Assembly (NCBI GenBank): GCA_963793005.1
Contig: CAWBYP010000002.1
Location: 744,001 to 808,000, forward strand
Length of the DNA: 64,000 nt
DNA from: RPQJ01 sp963793005
Lineage (GTDB): Bacteria; Pseudomonadota; Gammaproteobacteria; Steroidobacterales; Steroidobacteraceae
Reading direction: 5' to 3'
The notes below the pieces were generated by a model. That model was not told where the DNA came from, did no database searches, and saw only the letters and a program-made list of their open reading frames with translations. The position numbers were made by a program, and so were the translations under genes. Shown here piece by piece: positions 53,022 to 60,865 of this stretch (position 1 is the first letter of the stretch; the number at the start of each line of letters is the position of its first letter).

Positions 53022-53828
53022 TCAGTCTTCCTCGCGAACCGGGACGCGCCGCGACACGCGGCGCAGCAGCCACATGACGCCGAACAGGTCCACGATGCCG
53101 ACCCAGAGGCGGTTGTTGAGGCCGTACTTCGACGTGCCCCTGGTGCGCTCGCGATGGTTCACCGGCACCGACGTGACTTCGAAGCCTTCGCGCTGGAACA
53201 GCGCCGGCATGAAGCGATGCATGTGGTTGAAGCGCGGCATGTCCATGAAGACCGCGCGGTCGAAGACCTTTATCCCACAGCCCGTGTCGGGCGTGCCGTC
53301 CTTGAGCAGGCCACCGCGCACCCCGTTGGCAACTCGCGACGAAAGCCGCCTGAGCCAGGTGTCGCGCCGCGTCGTTCGGTTACCCATCACCAGGCGCAGC
53401 CGCGCGGAGCCCGACGAACGCGCGACGTCCAGCAGCTTCGGGATGTCGGCCGGATCGTTCTGCCCATCGCCGTCCAGCGTGGCGATCCACGCGGCCCTGG
53501 CATCGCGCACGCCGGTCGCGACCGCAGCGCTCTGTCCAGAGCGTGCTGCGTGGCGAATGAGGCGCACTTCGGGCATTCCGGCGTCGTGCGCTGCCCGCAC
53601 GGCCGCGGCCGTGCCGTCCACGCTGCCATCGTCGACGAAGATCGTCTCGTAGGAATAGCGACCCTCGAGCGCGTCGTGAATCTCCCGGGCCAGCGGTTCG
53701 ACGTTATCCTGCTCGTTGCAGACCGGAATGACGACCGAGACGTCCAGTCCGCGTGTCGAACTCGTATCCAGGGATGCAGCCAATGTGCGGACTCCGCTCT
53801 GCGGGACGCTAGTATAGTCGCTTCGCAT
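53022..53828 (-). CDS. Glycosyltransferase family 2 (polyprenyl-phosphate sugar synthase type)
   Basis: GT-A enzyme of up to 268 residues. SVVIPVCNEQDNVEPLAREI, the first Asp pair in VDDGSVDGTAA, and the DxD-like LDGDGQNDPADIP are visible. A C-terminal amphipathic basic segment (LWVGIVDLFGVMWLLRRVSR) follows. Sequence type is DPM1/ArnC-like: it loads a sugar on polyprenyl phosphate for the adjacent GT39 enzyme. The ATG at 53828 has no ribosome site and lies over a TATACT hexamer; a TTG at 53783 with GGAG nine bases upstream may be the true start. Confidence 0.92.
   Translation of the reverse strand: MRSDYTSVPQSGVRTLAASLDTSSTRGLDVSVVIPVCNEQDNVEPLAREIHDALEGRYSYETIFVDDGSVDGTAAAVRAAHDAGMPEVRLIRHAARSGQSAAVATGVRDARAAWIATLDGDGQNDPADIPKLLDVARSSGSARLRLVMGNRTTRRDTWLRRLSSRVANGVRGGLLKDGTPDTGCGIKVFDRAVFMDMPRFNHMHRFMPALFQREGFEVTSVPVNHRERTRGTSKYGLNNRLWVGIVDLFGVMWLLRRVSRRVPVREED
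53811..53818. promoter_or_regulatory. Overlapping divergent -10 hexamers
   Basis: AGTATAGT contains TATAGT on the plus strand (51 bases before the DUF374 gene) and TATACT on the minus strand (before the GT2 TTG start). Both would be served by this short divergent gap. No -35 elements identified. Confidence 0.35.
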
Positions 53829-53868
53829 CCGCGCGCACCCACGCGCGGACTATGCCTGAGGACGGTGG

Positions 53869-54639
53869 ATGAGCGAGCCGGATCCTGGACCAGAGCACGA
53901 GGAACTGCGCAACACGCTGTACCGCAAGGTTACGCGCGGCAAGCGCCGGCTGACCCGTGGTCGCCTGTTCGTGTATCGCGTTGCCGTCATGCTGGTGTAT
54001 CGACTGGGCAGGTTGCTGTGGTGGTCGAACCGCATGCAACCGCCCATCGGGCTGGAACGGGCGCGCGCCGCAGTACGCGAGCACCAGGCCGTGATCCCCG
54101 CCTGCTGGCACCAGCACCTGTTCTACGGGGTGCGGGCGCTGCTCGAGCTCGAGCCCGATGGCCTGAAACTCGGCTTCCTGATCAGCCCGTCAGTGGACGG
54201 CACTGCGCCGTCGATGCTGGTGCAGCGTATTGGTGGCCACGTGATCCGGGGGTCATCGACGCACACCGGGGCGCGCGCGCTGCGCGACTTCTACGAGACG
54301 ATCGTCAAGAAGCAGATCTCGCCCGCCGTCACGCCGGATGGGCCGAAGGGCCCGGTGCATGAGTTCAAGCCAGGCGCGGTGCTGCTTTCCCAGCTGACCG
54401 GCAAGCCGATCATTCCGGTAAGCGTCGCTGCTTCTCGCACATGGCGCTTCAGGACCTGGGACCGCTTCGAGCTGCCGCTGCCATTCAGCCGGGTGGTGCT
54501 GGCCTATGGGGAACCGGTGCGGGTACCGCGCGTGCTGAATGCCGAAAGTCTCGCGCGATTGCAGGTGGAAATGGCTGACAGGCTCCAGGCCCTGAACGCC
54601 GAGGCGCGGGCGGCCTTGTCCCCTGGGCATCAGCGCTGA
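53869..54639 (+). CDS. DUF374 lysophospholipid acyltransferase-like protein
   Basis: 256 residues with one N-terminal hydrophobic segment (LFVYRVAVMLVYRLGRLLWW). The DUF374 acyltransferase pattern is visible: CWHQHLFYGVRALLEL, SVDGTAPSMLVQRIGGHVIR and VTPDGPKGPVHEFKPGAVLL. Family members act on lipid A or related lipids at the inner membrane, but few are characterised. Placed between sugar-transfer genes and an ACP-modifying enzyme, it fits a lipid-assembly locus. Four bases separate it from the convergent phosphopantetheinyl transferase gene. Confidence 0.88.
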   Translation: MSEPDPGPEHEELRNTLYRKVTRGKRRLTRGRLFVYRVAVMLVYRLGRLLWWSNRMQPPIGLERARAAVREHQAVIPACWHQHLFYGVRALLELEPDGLKLGFLISPSVDGTAPSMLVQRIGGHVIRGSSTHTGARALRDFYETIVKKQISPAVTPDGPKGPVHEFKPGAVLLSQLTGKPIIPVSVAASRTWRFRTWDRFELPLPFSRVVLAYGEPVRVPRVLNAESLARLQVEMADRLQALNAEARAALSPGHQR

Positions 54640-54643
54640 CGGC

Positions 54644-55249
54644 TCATAACAGCAGCGCCGACGCCTCCAGCTCCTCCACCTGCACGTTGCCTGCCGGCTT
54701 TGCCGTGGCCAGGCACGCGACGATGTCGTGCGCGAGGTCCACGGGCGCCAGGTGAAACCATGCATTGCCGACCCGCCCTGCCAGCAGGGTCTCGGCGAGG
54801 GTGACATCGTTCGCGTCGCGAAGTCCGCGACCCGCCGCCTTGAGCACCGATTCGGTCGCGGTCCAACGGACGAGCCGTGACCTGCTCGCGGCCGGCTCGC
54901 CGGCCCCTGCGTCAAACCGCTCGAGATCGAATCCAGGCTCGCAATCGGAGCACAACGCCACACCCACATGCGGCCCGCTGTGCGAAATGCTGAAGCCCGG
55001 GCCACCCGGCAGGCAGGGCTTGCCTCCAGCCGGAAAGCTGAGACGACACGGGTCCACCGGCCGGGACAGCATGACCGTCAGGCCGCGCAGCGCCAGCGCA
55101 ATGCCAGCGAGGCTCAAGCACCGGGCACCAGGTTCACGCCCTTCCAGTTCGAGCCGCTTCGCGTACGGCAGGCGCGCGAGCAGCGGCGAAAGCCCCGCGG
55201 GACATGGCCCCGCAGGAAGCTTCGTATGCAGCACGAGCACCTGACTCAT
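54644..55249 (-). CDS. 4'-phosphopantetheinyl transferase
   Basis: Sfp/Gsp-type enzyme of 201 residues that attaches phosphopantetheine to carrier proteins. Motif 1 FSISHSGPHVGVALCSDCEP, motif 2 GFDLERF with the Mg-binding acidic residues, and motif 3 WTATESVLKAAGRGL are all visible. It is divergent from the fatty acyl-AMP ligase gene, whose C-terminal ACP domain is the obvious substrate. Length is at the short end for the family. Confidence 0.9.
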   Translation of the reverse strand: MSQVLVLHTKLPAGPCPAGLSPLLARLPYAKRLELEGREPGARCLSLAGIALALRGLTVMLSRPVDPCRLSFPAGGKPCLPGGPGFSISHSGPHVGVALCSDCEPGFDLERFDAGAGEPAASRSRLVRWTATESVLKAAGRGLRDANDVTLAETLLAGRVGNAWFHLAPVDLAHDIVACLATAKPAGNVQVEELEASALLL

Positions 55250-55287
55250 GGCGCGATTGTCGACTCGTGCACGCGCGCCCGCAATTC

Positions 55288-55296
55288 TGGGAGAAT
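55288..55296 (+). promoter_or_regulatory. Putative extended -10 of the acyl-AMP ligase gene
   Basis: TGGGAGAAT followed by CCGCGC, 37 bases before the start at 55334 in the divergent gap. It resembles the TAGAATCCGC element before wrbA. Confidence 0.35.
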
Positions 55297-55333
55297 CCGC
55301 GCTACGCGAACCCGCATTCCGAGCTGAGGAACG

Positions 55334-57298
55334 ATGCCCAAGTACCAGACGCTGACACAGGCTCTCGACGACCGCAGCCGGGGCGACGCGACCATTACGT
55401 ATCTCGAGGGAGAGAACGCCGAGAAGACGCTCAAGCTCGCCGAGCTACGCCGGCGGGCGCTCGGCATCCTGCGTCACCTGCAGGGATTCGGCGCCCGCCG
55501 GGGCGACAACCTGATCCTGCACGTGTCGAGCAACGAGCAGTTCATCGACGCATTCTGGGCCTGCCTGTACGGCGGAATCGTGCCGGTTCCGGTCGCGGTC
55601 GGCATCAGCGACGAGCACAAGCACAAGCTGCTCCGCATCGCGCGCCAGCTCGGCTCGCCGCTGCTGTACACGGACCGCAAGCTCAAGGACCGCCTGGCCG
55701 CATTTGCCGCCGGCGCCGGTGACACCGACGCCTGGGCCGCGCTCGAGGCGCGAACATTCCTGATTGACCAGCTCGACGATATCTCGCGTGAAGGCACGCC
55801 GGCGACCGCTAAACCGGACGACGTCGCATTCATACAGTTTTCGTCCGGCTCGACCAGCGAACCCAAGGGCGTCGTGCTGACGCACGGCAACGTGCTCGCC
55901 AATGCGGAGGGCGCCCAGCTCGCGGCTAAGTTCGACGAGCGCGACGTTTCCCTGAGCTGGATGCCGCTCACCCACGACATGGGCCTGATCGGCTTTCACC
56001 TGATGATGGTCTACGCCGGCTGCCGCCAGTACCTGATGCCGACGGAACTCTTCGTGCGGCGCGCACTGCTGTGGATGAAGTTCGCCTCGGCCAAGCGCGC
56101 CACGCTCACCTCCTCGCCGAATTTCGGCTATCGACACTTCCTGAAGGCCCTGGGTGACAAGACGCTCGAGGGCGTCGATCTCTCGAGCGTGCGGCTTATC
56201 TTCAACGGCGCAGAGCCGATCTCGGTCGACCTGGCCACGGAATTCCTCGACTGCATGGCTCCATACGGGTTGCGCCGCAATTCGATGTACACGGTCTACG
56301 GCATGGCGGAAGCCTCGCTCGCGGTGGCGTTTCCGGAGCCTGGCGCGGCCATGAAGTACATTACCGTAGACCGCCGGTCGCTCGGTGTCGGTGCGACGGC
56401 GCAGCAGGTGGATATCGATCACCCGACAGCGCTCAAGCTCGCCTGCGAGGGCCGGCCGATCCCCTACACCAGCGTGCAGCTGCTGGACGACACCGGCAAC
56501 GAGGTCGGCTCCGGGCGGGTGGGCCACGTACTGATCCGCGGCGACAACGTGACTCGCGGCTACTACAGGAACCCGGAAGCCAATGCGGCTTCAGTATCTC
56601 CCGACGGCTGGGTGCGCACTGGCGATCTTGGGCTCTGGCACGAGGGCGAGTTGTACGTCACGGGCAGGTCGAAGGAGATCATCTTCGTCAACGGCCAGAA
56701 CTACTACCCGCACGACCTCGAGATGATCCTGCAGCACGAGGCTGGCCTCGAGCACGGCAAGGTCGCCGCCGCCGGAGTGCGCGCGCCAGGTGCCGCCACC
56801 GACGAGCTGGTGCTGTTCGCCGTGCAACGTGGTGACATGAAGGATTTCGTCGGCGTCGCGGCAAAGGCCGTTCATCTCGTGAACGAGCATGCCGGCGTGG
56901 AGGTGGCGCGTGTCGTGCCCATCGCACGCATGCCGAAGACCACCAGCGGCAAGATCCAGCGCAGCGCGCTCGCCGCGAGCTACGCCAATGGCGAGTTTGC
57001 GGCGGAGCTCGCGGAGTTCGATGAGGCGTGGGCGGCCGCACATTCGCACGGACGCGCGGCAGCCGGCGGAATCGAGCGCCAGATCAAGGCCATCGTAGAC
57101 GACGCGCTGGCCGGCAAGCACGTGGATGTAGACGACAACCTGTTCGAAGTCGGCGCAAGCTCGCTCACGCTGATCCAGATCCACGAGAAGCTCGACGAAC
57201 TCTACCCCGGCGTGGTGGACCTCACGGAGCTGTTCGACTTCCCGTCGGTATCGCAGCTGGCGAAGCATCTCGAGGAGAAGCTCGGCGCGGCGCAGTAG
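55334..57298 (+). CDS. Fatty acyl-AMP ligase fused to an acyl carrier domain
   Basis: 654 residues. The adenylation part has FIQFSSGSTSEPKGVVLTHG (about 175), YGMAEASLAVAF (about 325), RSKEIIFVNGQNYYPHDLEM and the catalytic Lys in PKTTSGKIQRSAL. The family fits fatty acyl-AMP ligases, which pass an activated fatty acid to an ACP rather than to CoA. Residues about 575-650 are a carrier domain with phosphopantetheine Ser in VGASSLTLIQIHEKL (GASS in place of GxDS). A dedicated phosphopantetheinyl transferase is divergently encoded, and two LpxL-like acyltransferases follow. The acyl product is unknown. Confidence 0.92.
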   Translation: MPKYQTLTQALDDRSRGDATITYLEGENAEKTLKLAELRRRALGILRHLQGFGARRGDNLILHVSSNEQFIDAFWACLYGGIVPVPVAVGISDEHKHKLLRIARQLGSPLLYTDRKLKDRLAAFAAGAGDTDAWAALEARTFLIDQLDDISREGTPATAKPDDVAFIQFSSGSTSEPKGVVLTHGNVLANAEGAQLAAKFDERDVSLSWMPLTHDMGLIGFHLMMVYAGCRQYLMPTELFVRRALLWMKFASAKRATLTSSPNFGYRHFLKALGDKTLEGVDLSSVRLIFNGAEPISVDLATEFLDCMAPYGLRRNSMYTVYGMAEASLAVAFPEPGAAMKYITVDRRSLGVGATAQQVDIDHPTALKLACEGRPIPYTSVQLLDDTGNEVGSGRVGHVLIRGDNVTRGYYRNPEANAASVSPDGWVRTGDLGLWHEGELYVTGRSKEIIFVNGQNYYPHDLEMILQHEAGLEHGKVAAAGVRAPGAATDELVLFAVQRGDMKDFVGVAAKAVHLVNEHAGVEVARVVPIARMPKTTSGKIQRSALAASYANGEFAAELAEFDEAWAAAHSHGRAAAGGIERQIKAIVDDALAGKHVDVDDNLFEVGASSLTLIQIHEKLDELYPGVVDLTELFDFPSVSQLAKHLEEKLGAAQ

Positions 57299-57322
57299 CG
57301 CTGTTTTTCAGCCGGAAATTTC

Positions 57323-57343
57323 GGGGTCTGCAGTCTGGACCCC
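57323..57343. terminator. Short GGGGTC/GACCCC hairpin between convergent genes
   Basis: GGGGTC and GACCCC pair around a nine-base loop in the 66-base gap between the acyl-AMP ligase and the convergent acyltransferase gene. Possible bidirectional terminator or a degenerate copy of the GGGGAC repeats. No T-run. Confidence 0.4.
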
Positions 57344-57364
57344 TCAGCCGCCCTGCCCTGGCCA

Positions 57365-58216
57365 TCAGTCGCCCGTCTTGCGCTCCTGTCCGTACACGCC
57401 GCGCTTGAGCTTCCAGCGCCGGTGCGACCACCACCAGCCGGCGGGGTCGTCGCGGATCCACTCCTCGAGCGCTCGCGCATAACGATCCGTGATCTCGCCG
57501 CTCGCCAGCTTCTCGCCCTGCTCGTTGAGCGGGATGCACACCAGCTCGTACCGCCCGCGCCCGAGCCGGTTCATGCGCACCATGATCACGCGCGAGCGCA
57601 GCGCGCGGCCGAGCATCTCCGGCCCCATGTAGAAAGCCGTTTCCTGCCCGAGAAATGTGCACCAGTGCTTTTCCGGACTGGTGCGCGGCACCTGGTCGGC
57701 GATGAGCCCGACCGCGGCGGCCTCGCGAAATCCTGCCAGCTCGCGCAGCACGGTTTTTGCTGCAATCAGCCGCGCACCGAAACGCGCGCGTCGCCTGCGC
57801 AGCCATGCGTCGACGCGCACGTTGCGCCCGGGCTTGTACAGTCCGACGAATCGCGCCGGGAATTCCAGCGACATCCGGTACAGCATCCATTCGAAATTGC
57901 CGTGATGAGCGCCGACCAGCACCAGGGTACGCGGCGGGTCGCCCGGGACCATCACCTCGGGGTTCGCGATCGTGACACGCTCGCGTAACCCGGCCTCGCT
58001 GATCGCCGAGGCATAAAGCGTCTCGGCAACCAGTTCACCCTGCCGCTTCGAGAACAGTCGGGCCACTGCCCTTAAGCGCTCGCCCGGCAACTCTGGAAAC
58101 GAGCGTGCGAGGTTGTCGTGAATGATGGAACGACGCAGGCCGATGACCCGGTACGCGAGCCACGCGAGGAACCCGCCGATTGCATAGCAGCACCGAAGGC
58201 GCCAGCCGTCAGCCAT
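57365..58216 (-). CDS. LpxL/HtrB-like lauroyl acyltransferase (second of pair)
   Basis: 283 residues, with an N-terminal hydrophobic segment (CYAIGGFLAWLAYRVIGL). The acyltransferase H-x4-E motif is in VGAHHGNFEWMLYRM, followed by GLYKPGRNVRVDAWLRRRRA and GLIADQVPRTSPEKHWCTFL. LpxL enzymes transfer an acyl chain from ACP to lipid A precursors at the inner membrane. The start at MADGWRLRCCYAIGG overlaps the upstream acyltransferase gene by eight bases. Tandem with a close relative, so the two may add different chains. Confidence 0.9.
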   Translation of the reverse strand: MADGWRLRCCYAIGGFLAWLAYRVIGLRRSIIHDNLARSFPELPGERLRAVARLFSKRQGELVAETLYASAISEAGLRERVTIANPEVMVPGDPPRTLVLVGAHHGNFEWMLYRMSLEFPARFVGLYKPGRNVRVDAWLRRRRARFGARLIAAKTVLRELAGFREAAAVGLIADQVPRTSPEKHWCTFLGQETAFYMGPEMLGRALRSRVIMVRMNRLGRGRYELVCIPLNEQGEKLASGEITDRYARALEEWIRDDPAGWWWSHRRWKLKRGVYGQERKTGD

Positions 58217-59054
58217 ACACGCCCCGCGTGCGCTTCCAGCGGTTGTATGCCCAGAAATACCGGGCCGGTTGCTTGCGCACCGCGGACTCGACCGCGCGGA
58301 CATAAGCCTCCAGCGTCTGCTGCGGGTCAGCGCGTTCGCCCGGGGCGAGCAGTGGGACGAATCGGGCAACGTAGTGCCCCCGGCTCTCACGGCGCATCTC
58401 GATGAATATCGGCCGAAAACCCATTCTCGCGCTGATCCAGCCGGGACCGGCGAAAAACCCGGTCTCGGTGCCGAAAAATTTGACCCACTGCTGCTGCTCG
58501 CTCTTCGCTGCCGGTGACTGGTCGGCAACCAGCGCCAGCAGCTTGACGGCACCACGCTGCGCGATGATGTGGTTGACGACCTGCTTCGCGGCAACCATCA
58601 CCGCTCCGAAGCGGCTGCGCAGCGCAGTGAGTTCACGGTCTGCGCGCTCGCGGCTCGCTGGCTTGAATGCAGCCACCAGCGGCACGCCGAACGCGGTCGA
58701 GCAGCGCAGCACCAGCCATTCCCAGTTGCAATGGTGGGACGTCAGCAGCAGCACTCGCTTTCCGTCGCGCAGCGTCTCCTCGACGACCTCCGCGTTCTCA
58801 AATCGCAGGCGCCTGACCAGGTCGTCCTGCGAAATCCGCATGCCGTGCACGGATTCTGCGACCAGCTCGCCGAGGTACGAGTAGAACTGAGTCGCGACCC
58901 GTCCTCGCTCGGCATCGGTTGAGTCAGGCAGGCAGCGTCCGAGGCCGGAGTCGACGAAGCCGCGGCGCCAGCCGACGATCCGGGCCACGAACGTGGCCGC
59001 GCCGAACACCGCGTACAGCGCGGGCAGTGGCAGGATCGAGAGAAATCTCAACAC
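58209..59054 (-). CDS. LpxL/HtrB-like lauroyl acyltransferase (first of pair)
   Basis: 281 residues. An N-terminal hydrophobic region (LRFLSILPLPALYAVFGAAT) leads to the H-x4-E motif in TSHHCNWEWLVLRC. Then come AAFKPASRERADRELTALRS and ALVADQSPAAKSEQQQWVKF, the family substrate-site blocks. Start chosen at GTG 59054 (or TTG 59051) directly before LRFLS; the frame upstream crosses the cupin gene. It ends eight bases inside the next acyltransferase gene. Confidence 0.89.
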   Translation of the reverse strand: MLRFLSILPLPALYAVFGAATFVARIVGWRRGFVDSGLGRCLPDSTDAERGRVATQFYSYLGELVAESVHGMRISQDDLVRRLRFENAEVVEETLRDGKRVLLLTSHHCNWEWLVLRCSTAFGVPLVAAFKPASRERADRELTALRSRFGAVMVAAKQVVNHIIAQRGAVKLLALVADQSPAAKSEQQQWVKFFGTETGFFAGPGWISARMGFRPIFIEMRRESRGHYVARFVPLLAPGERADPQQTLEAYVRAVESAVRKQPARYFWAYNRWKRTRGVYG

Positions 59055-59079
59055 GGACCGGATGGTACCGGCCCCGTCG

Positions 59080-59610
59080 TCATCGCGTCGACAGCCCCGC
59101 AATGATCCGGGCGACCTGCTCACCGTCCTCGCCGTCCCAATAGCCGACGATATTCTTCGCGCGATCCTGCAGCAGGAATCGCGCCTCGGGCGACCGGTCG
59201 AAGGCGACCCGGACGCCCGTCTTCCCGGAGTCAGGGTAACCAACCACCTCCGGCAGCATGGCGGTCGAGATGGCGAGGTAAACGAGGTCTTCGGTGCCCG
59301 TATTCACGAGCTGGTGCGCGGTCTCCGCACCGCCCGGCAGGTTGACAATGTAGTCCTGCGGCTTGACCTCGAAGGTATCCGCACCGATGCGCAGCACGCC
59401 GGTGCCGCTGAGGATGAGGAAATGCTCTTCGTTGGCATGGTGGTGATGCAGTGGGAACGCCGCCTTGCCGGGAGGTACGCGCGTCACATTGGCGCCGATG
59501 GAACGGGCTCCGAGGCCTTCGCCCAGTTCCGCCATCGAATATTCGAAATGAGCTCCGCTACCGCCCGAGCTGACCCGTGCATCCATGACATTCAGGATCG
59601 GTATCTTCAT
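59080..59610 (-). CDS. Cupin domain protein
   Basis: 176 residues. The metal-binding cupin motifs are FPLHHHHANEEHFLILSGTG (with three possible His ligands and Glu) and PGGAETAHQLVNTGTEDLVY with the last His. It starts MKIPILNVMDARV. The ligand or reaction is unknown; similar proteins include sugar-nucleotide or oxygenase-like cupins. It sits 25 bases upstream of the acyltransferase pair and could be co-transcribed with it. Confidence 0.85.
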   Translation of the reverse strand: MKIPILNVMDARVSSGGSGAHFEYSMAELGEGLGARSIGANVTRVPPGKAAFPLHHHHANEEHFLILSGTGVLRIGADTFEVKPQDYIVNLPGGAETAHQLVNTGTEDLVYLAISTAMLPEVVGYPDSGKTGVRVAFDRSPEARFLLQDRAKNIVGYWDGEDGEQVARIIAGLSTR

Positions 59611-59653
59611 GTCAGGTCGTCCGCACGCCGCCATGACAGCAGCCCCGGGAAAA

Positions 59654-59728
59654 TGGTGCCGGAGGAGGGAATTGAACCCCCGACCCGCGCATTACGAATG
59701 CGCTGCTCTACCCCTGAGCTACTCCGGC
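59654..59728 (-). tRNA. tRNA-Thr (anticodon CGT)
   Basis: Cloverleaf read on the minus strand. The acceptor stem GCCGGAG pairs with CTCCGGC, the D arm is GCTCAGGGGTAGAGC, and the anticodon stem is GCGCA/TGCGC around TTCGTAA. The T arm has GGTTCAATTCC. The CGT anticodon reads ACG (Thr). G1-C72 and C2-G71 are threonine identity pairs. The CCA end is encoded. Confidence 0.95.
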
Positions 59729-59774
59729 ATGGAGGGGCGCGCAGTATACGGATTCGGCCCGTGGGCGTGAAGAT

Positions 59775-60206
59775 CTACGCGGTCCGGCGGATACCGATGA
59801 CGACCGAGACGTCCGCCATCTCGGTGCCGGGGGGCAACGGGGGCAGCTTCGCAAAACTCAAATCGTCCGGCTGGATATCGAACATCTCGCCGGTATCGAG
59901 GTCCTGGAAATGGTGGTGCGGCGCCGTCAGTGAATCGTAGACGCAGCGCTCCGGGTCCGCGTGAATCTGCCGCAGCAGCCCCTGGTCCACGAACAGCTTC
60001 AGCGTGTTGTATACGGTCGCTTTCGACACCCTGCCCTGCGATTCCCGCAGCGTCCCGAGGATCTGCTCCGCCGTCAGGTGCCGCGGCTGGGTGAGCAGGA
60101 TCTCGGCGATCCGCAGGCGTTGCGAGGTCGGCCGGACCCCATGCTGCTCGAGGATGGCCTGGGCCCTTGCCAGTGTCTCGCTGACCGGAATGGGTTCAGT
60201 TGGCAT
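59775..60206 (-). CDS. Fur family transcriptional regulator
   Basis: 143 residues. The winged helix includes VRPTSQRLRIAEILLTQPRH, HLTAEQIL and SKATVYNTLKLFVDQGLL. The metal/dimerisation part has APHHHFQDLDTGEMFDI, an Irr-like HHH string. Only one Cys (RCVYDS) is present, so the Cys4 structural zinc site of Fur, PerR and Zur is missing. This suggests an Irr-type or peroxide-responsive branch. The mRNA may be almost leaderless, since a TATAAT lies just before the start. Confidence 0.9.
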   Translation of the reverse strand: MPTEPIPVSETLARAQAILEQHGVRPTSQRLRIAEILLTQPRHLTAEQILGTLRESQGRVSKATVYNTLKLFVDQGLLRQIHADPERCVYDSLTAPHHHFQDLDTGEMFDIQPDDLSFAKLPPLPPGTEMADVSVVIGIRRTA

Positions 60207-60214
60207 GCCGCCGA

Positions 60215-60220
60215 ATTATA
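60215..60220 (-). promoter_or_regulatory. TATAAT -10 directly before the Fur-family gene
   Basis: Perfect TATAAT on the minus strand ends nine bases before the ATG. Transcription would begin at or within about two bases of the start codon. No -35 match. Confidence 0.4.
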
Positions 60221-60296
60221 CGTCCGTGAGTGCGTCCGCGCGCATTTCTCGGCGATTGGGCCACGAAAACGGGCTGACCGGTCCCGCGCATGGCCC

Positions 60297-60302
60297 TAGT
60301 CT
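60297..60302 (+). promoter_or_regulatory. Putative -10 of the minor-pilin operon
   Basis: TAGTCT followed by CCGC, 33 bases before the first pilin gene. Weak hexamer match. Confidence 0.25.
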
Positions 60303-60334
60303 CCGCTTTCGGGACAAACGAACTGGAGTGAGCC

Positions 60335-60865
60335 ATGGAACGGCCGCCTGGATTCTCCCTGCCGGAACTCATGTTCTCGATCGCGATCGTGGCGGGCCTG
60401 GTCGGCTGGGGTGTACCGGCATTCCGTGACCTGGAGCGAAATGCCGCTCGCACCAGCGAGGTCAATCTCTTCCTGCAGGCCGTCTACCTTGCTCGCAGCG
60501 AGGCTATCAAGCGCAACGGCGTGGTGAGCCTGTGCCCGAGCCTGGACGGCGCCCAGTGCGCCGAAGACGGCACCGCGTGGGACCGCGGCTGGATCGTGTT
60601 CGTGAACGTCGATCGCGATTCGCCTGCAGTGCGCGATACCGGCGAGGACCTGCTGCATGCCTACCCGTCGTGGGATGGCGGCAGCGTGGTAGCAAACCGC
60701 GATACGCTCTCATTTCGCGCCTTCGGGCAGAGTGCGGTCACCGCCACAATCACGTTCTGCGACGACCGCGGAAGTCGTCACGCGCGAGCCGTGATCATCA
60801 GTCAGTCAGGACGGCCGCGGGTTTCCGACCGCAGCTCGTCCGGAACCCCATTGAGCTGTGCCTGA
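60335..60865 (+). CDS. fimT: GspH/FimT family minor pseudopilin
   Basis: 176 residues. Short leader MERPPG and cleavage before FSLPELMFSIAIVAGLVGW, giving Phe1 and Glu5 as in type IV pilins. The C-terminal GspH/FimT domain follows, with SEAIKRNGVVSLCPS and several Cys. First in a pilin operon ending at ispH, which matches FimT/FimU of Pseudomonas. The name is by position and type; it could equally be called fimU. It overlaps the next gene by eight bases. Confidence 0.87.
   Translation: MERPPGFSLPELMFSIAIVAGLVGWGVPAFRDLERNAARTSEVNLFLQAVYLARSEAIKRNGVVSLCPSLDGAQCAEDGTAWDRGWIVFVNVDRDSPAVRDTGEDLLHAYPSWDGGSVVANRDTLSFRAFGQSAVTATITFCDDRGSRHARAVIISQSGRPRVSDRSSSGTPLSCA

Noticed and set aside
53022..53828. 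Specific assignment of the GT2/GT39 pair as ArnC/ArnT for aminoarabinose
   Set aside because: No arnA, arnB, arnD, arnE or arnF genes are present in the window, so only the generic donor-synthase and transferase roles are supported.
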